From assembly GCA_963755075.1 (NCBI GenBank), contig CAVWKL010000102.1:1-10231 (forward strand): DNA of 10,231 nucleotides. Direction: 5' to 3'. Position numbers and translations under genes: made by a program. Below are positions 9,564 through 10,231 of this stretch, one piece after another; position 1 is the first letter of the stretch; the number at the start of each line of letters is the position of its first letter. The DNA comes from Roseiarcus sp963755075. GTDB lineage: Bacteria; Pseudomonadota; Alphaproteobacteria; Rhizobiales; Beijerinckiaceae. The notes beneath the pieces were generated by a model that was not told the origin of the DNA, ran no database searches, and saw only the letters and a list, made by a program, of their open reading frames with translations.

Positions 9564-9578
9564 GCAAACGCGGTTTGC
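9564..9578. other. Short stem-loop between the HXXEE and DUF6544-like genes
   Basis: GCAAAC, GCG, GTTTGC form a 6-bp stem with a 3-base loop just downstream of the HXXEE stop on the minus strand. No T-tract follows, so it may attenuate, process or do nothing. Confidence 0.3.
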
Positions 9579-9589
9579 CAAATCCCTCC

Positions 9590-10112
9590 TCAAGCTAAGG
9601 CCACGCCGACCCGGCGCGCTATGAGGACCAAAGGCAACATGGAAAGGGCGCCGAGGAAGAAACTGGTCGCCGCCAGCGTCCAGCTCAGGGTCCCGCTTTC
9701 GATGAGCTTGGCGTAGATCAGCAAGCCGCCGAACACGACCAACGGCATCGCTGTCGCCACACCAAGCGTGTAACCATGTGCGCGCCACCCGAGATAGAGA
9801 TGGAAGAAACCGTGGGCCGTATAACCGCCCAACAACACGGCAAATACAAAGATCGCCAGCCGCGGCGCTCCCGGCTCTCCCGCCCATGCCGCAGCCGCCA
9901 TGAAGATGGCCAACTCAAACGAGATCGCCACGAGCGTCTGCGGCACTTCTAACGTTCTGTAGGAGATCGAGTTGTGAAGACTTCCCTTGATCCAGACGAA
10001 CGTCGCTTCCTCGGCGTCATGGATCAGGAACACAAGTGGAAAGAGCCAGAACCACCCGGCGCCGAGGCGCCACCCTGGGGCTTCGAGCGCGCTAGGTCCA
10101 CAATTCCGACAT
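9590..10112 (-). CDS. HXXEE-domain integral membrane protein, start hidden by a +1 frame change
   Basis: The protein carries the HxxEE signature (HDAEE) immediately after a hydrophobic N-terminal segment (WFWLFPLVFLIHD). Four more membrane segments follow: LVAISFELAIFMAAAAW, LAIFVFAVLLGGYTAHGFF, VATAMPLVVFGGLLIYAKL and WTLAATSFFLGALSMLPLVL. Later histidines (HGFFHLYLGWRAHGY) are also typical. HXXEE proteins are small inner-membrane proteins of unknown activity. In the main frame the only start codon is GTG 10033, which would delete half of the first membrane segment; the frame stays open upstream to a TGA at 10145-10147 with no ATG, GTG or TTG. In the neighbouring frame ATG 10112 has an ideal AAGGA nine bases upstream and reads MSELWT before a TAG. 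Removing one base around 10093-10097 joins it to ALEAPGWRLGAGWFWLF, giving about 173 residues. The family call is confident; the start is inferred. Confidence 0.85.
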
Positions 10113-10173
10113 GGCCGACAGTCCTTAAAGGCGGTACTCGGGTCTCAAAACGACGATCGGCGCCGCGACAACG

Positions 10174-10231
10174 TTAAGCTGCAAGAAGCACTTGATCCAC
10201 GGCGCGACGCAACGATCGCGGCAGTTCGGAG
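10174..10231 (-). CDS. C-terminal fragment of an unidentified protein, cut by the window edge
   Basis: On the minus strand the window begins with an open frame reading SELPRSLRRAVDQVLLAA and ending at TAA (10174-10176). It stops 61 bases before the ATG of the HXXEE gene, a spacing common in operons. The amphipathic helical tail looks protein-like, but 18 residues cannot identify a family. A transcriptional regulator would fit the context, which is a guess. It could also be a chance open frame. Confidence 0.35.
   Translation of the reverse strand, partial: SELPRSLRRAVDQVLLAA

Overview
The window looks like a piece of a high-GC Alphaproteobacterium, most likely of the Hyphomicrobiales/methylotroph type. 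This rests on GC-saturated third codon positions in the left two thirds and on the gene families seen; no RNA gene or other taxonomic anchor is present. No rRNA, tRNA, CRISPR array, transposase or integrase is visible.

Layout. Positions 2-2732 (+) hold most of an SbcC/Rad50-type SMC-like ATPase: coiled coil, CPVC zinc hook and the C-terminal ATPase half. Its N-terminal Walker A lies outside the window, and a +1 frame change near 1345-1360 interrupts it. Positions 3097-6838 (+) hold a run of small orphan genes separated by long GC-rich spacers: a 274-aa-equivalent unknown with three +1 frame changes (3097-3924), an unknown with an unresolved 5' end (about 4066-4540), an intact 139-aa helical unknown (4897-5316), an intact DEDDh 3'-5' exonuclease with a C-terminal RGYRW module (5590-6483), and an intact 86-aa unknown (6578-6838). 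Several have a good Shine-Dalgarno of their own.

Positions 6868-7297 are a non-coding junction with two clear inverted repeats. To its right the DNA is visibly less GC-rich and genes run on the minus strand. In transcription order from the right edge these are the C-terminus of an unidentified protein (10174-10231), an HXXEE-type membrane protein (9590-10112, start hidden by a frame change), a DUF6544/DUF6920-like protein (8776-9477), a 43-aa ORF overlapping its stop (8645-8776), and a zinc-less MDR-family quinone-oxidoreductase-like enzyme (7298-8347).

How the parts relate. The left block has a DNA-processing flavour (SbcC ATPase and DEDDh exonuclease with orphan neighbours); a shared function is inference only. 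The right block looks like a small membrane/redox gene set, possibly under the gene cut off at the right edge. The most consistent oddity is that every suspected frame break (sbcC once, the 3097 gene three times, probably the 4066 gene, and the HXXEE gene) is repaired by removing one base. That one-sided pattern points to insertion errors in the assembly rather than gene decay, though the sequence alone cannot prove it.
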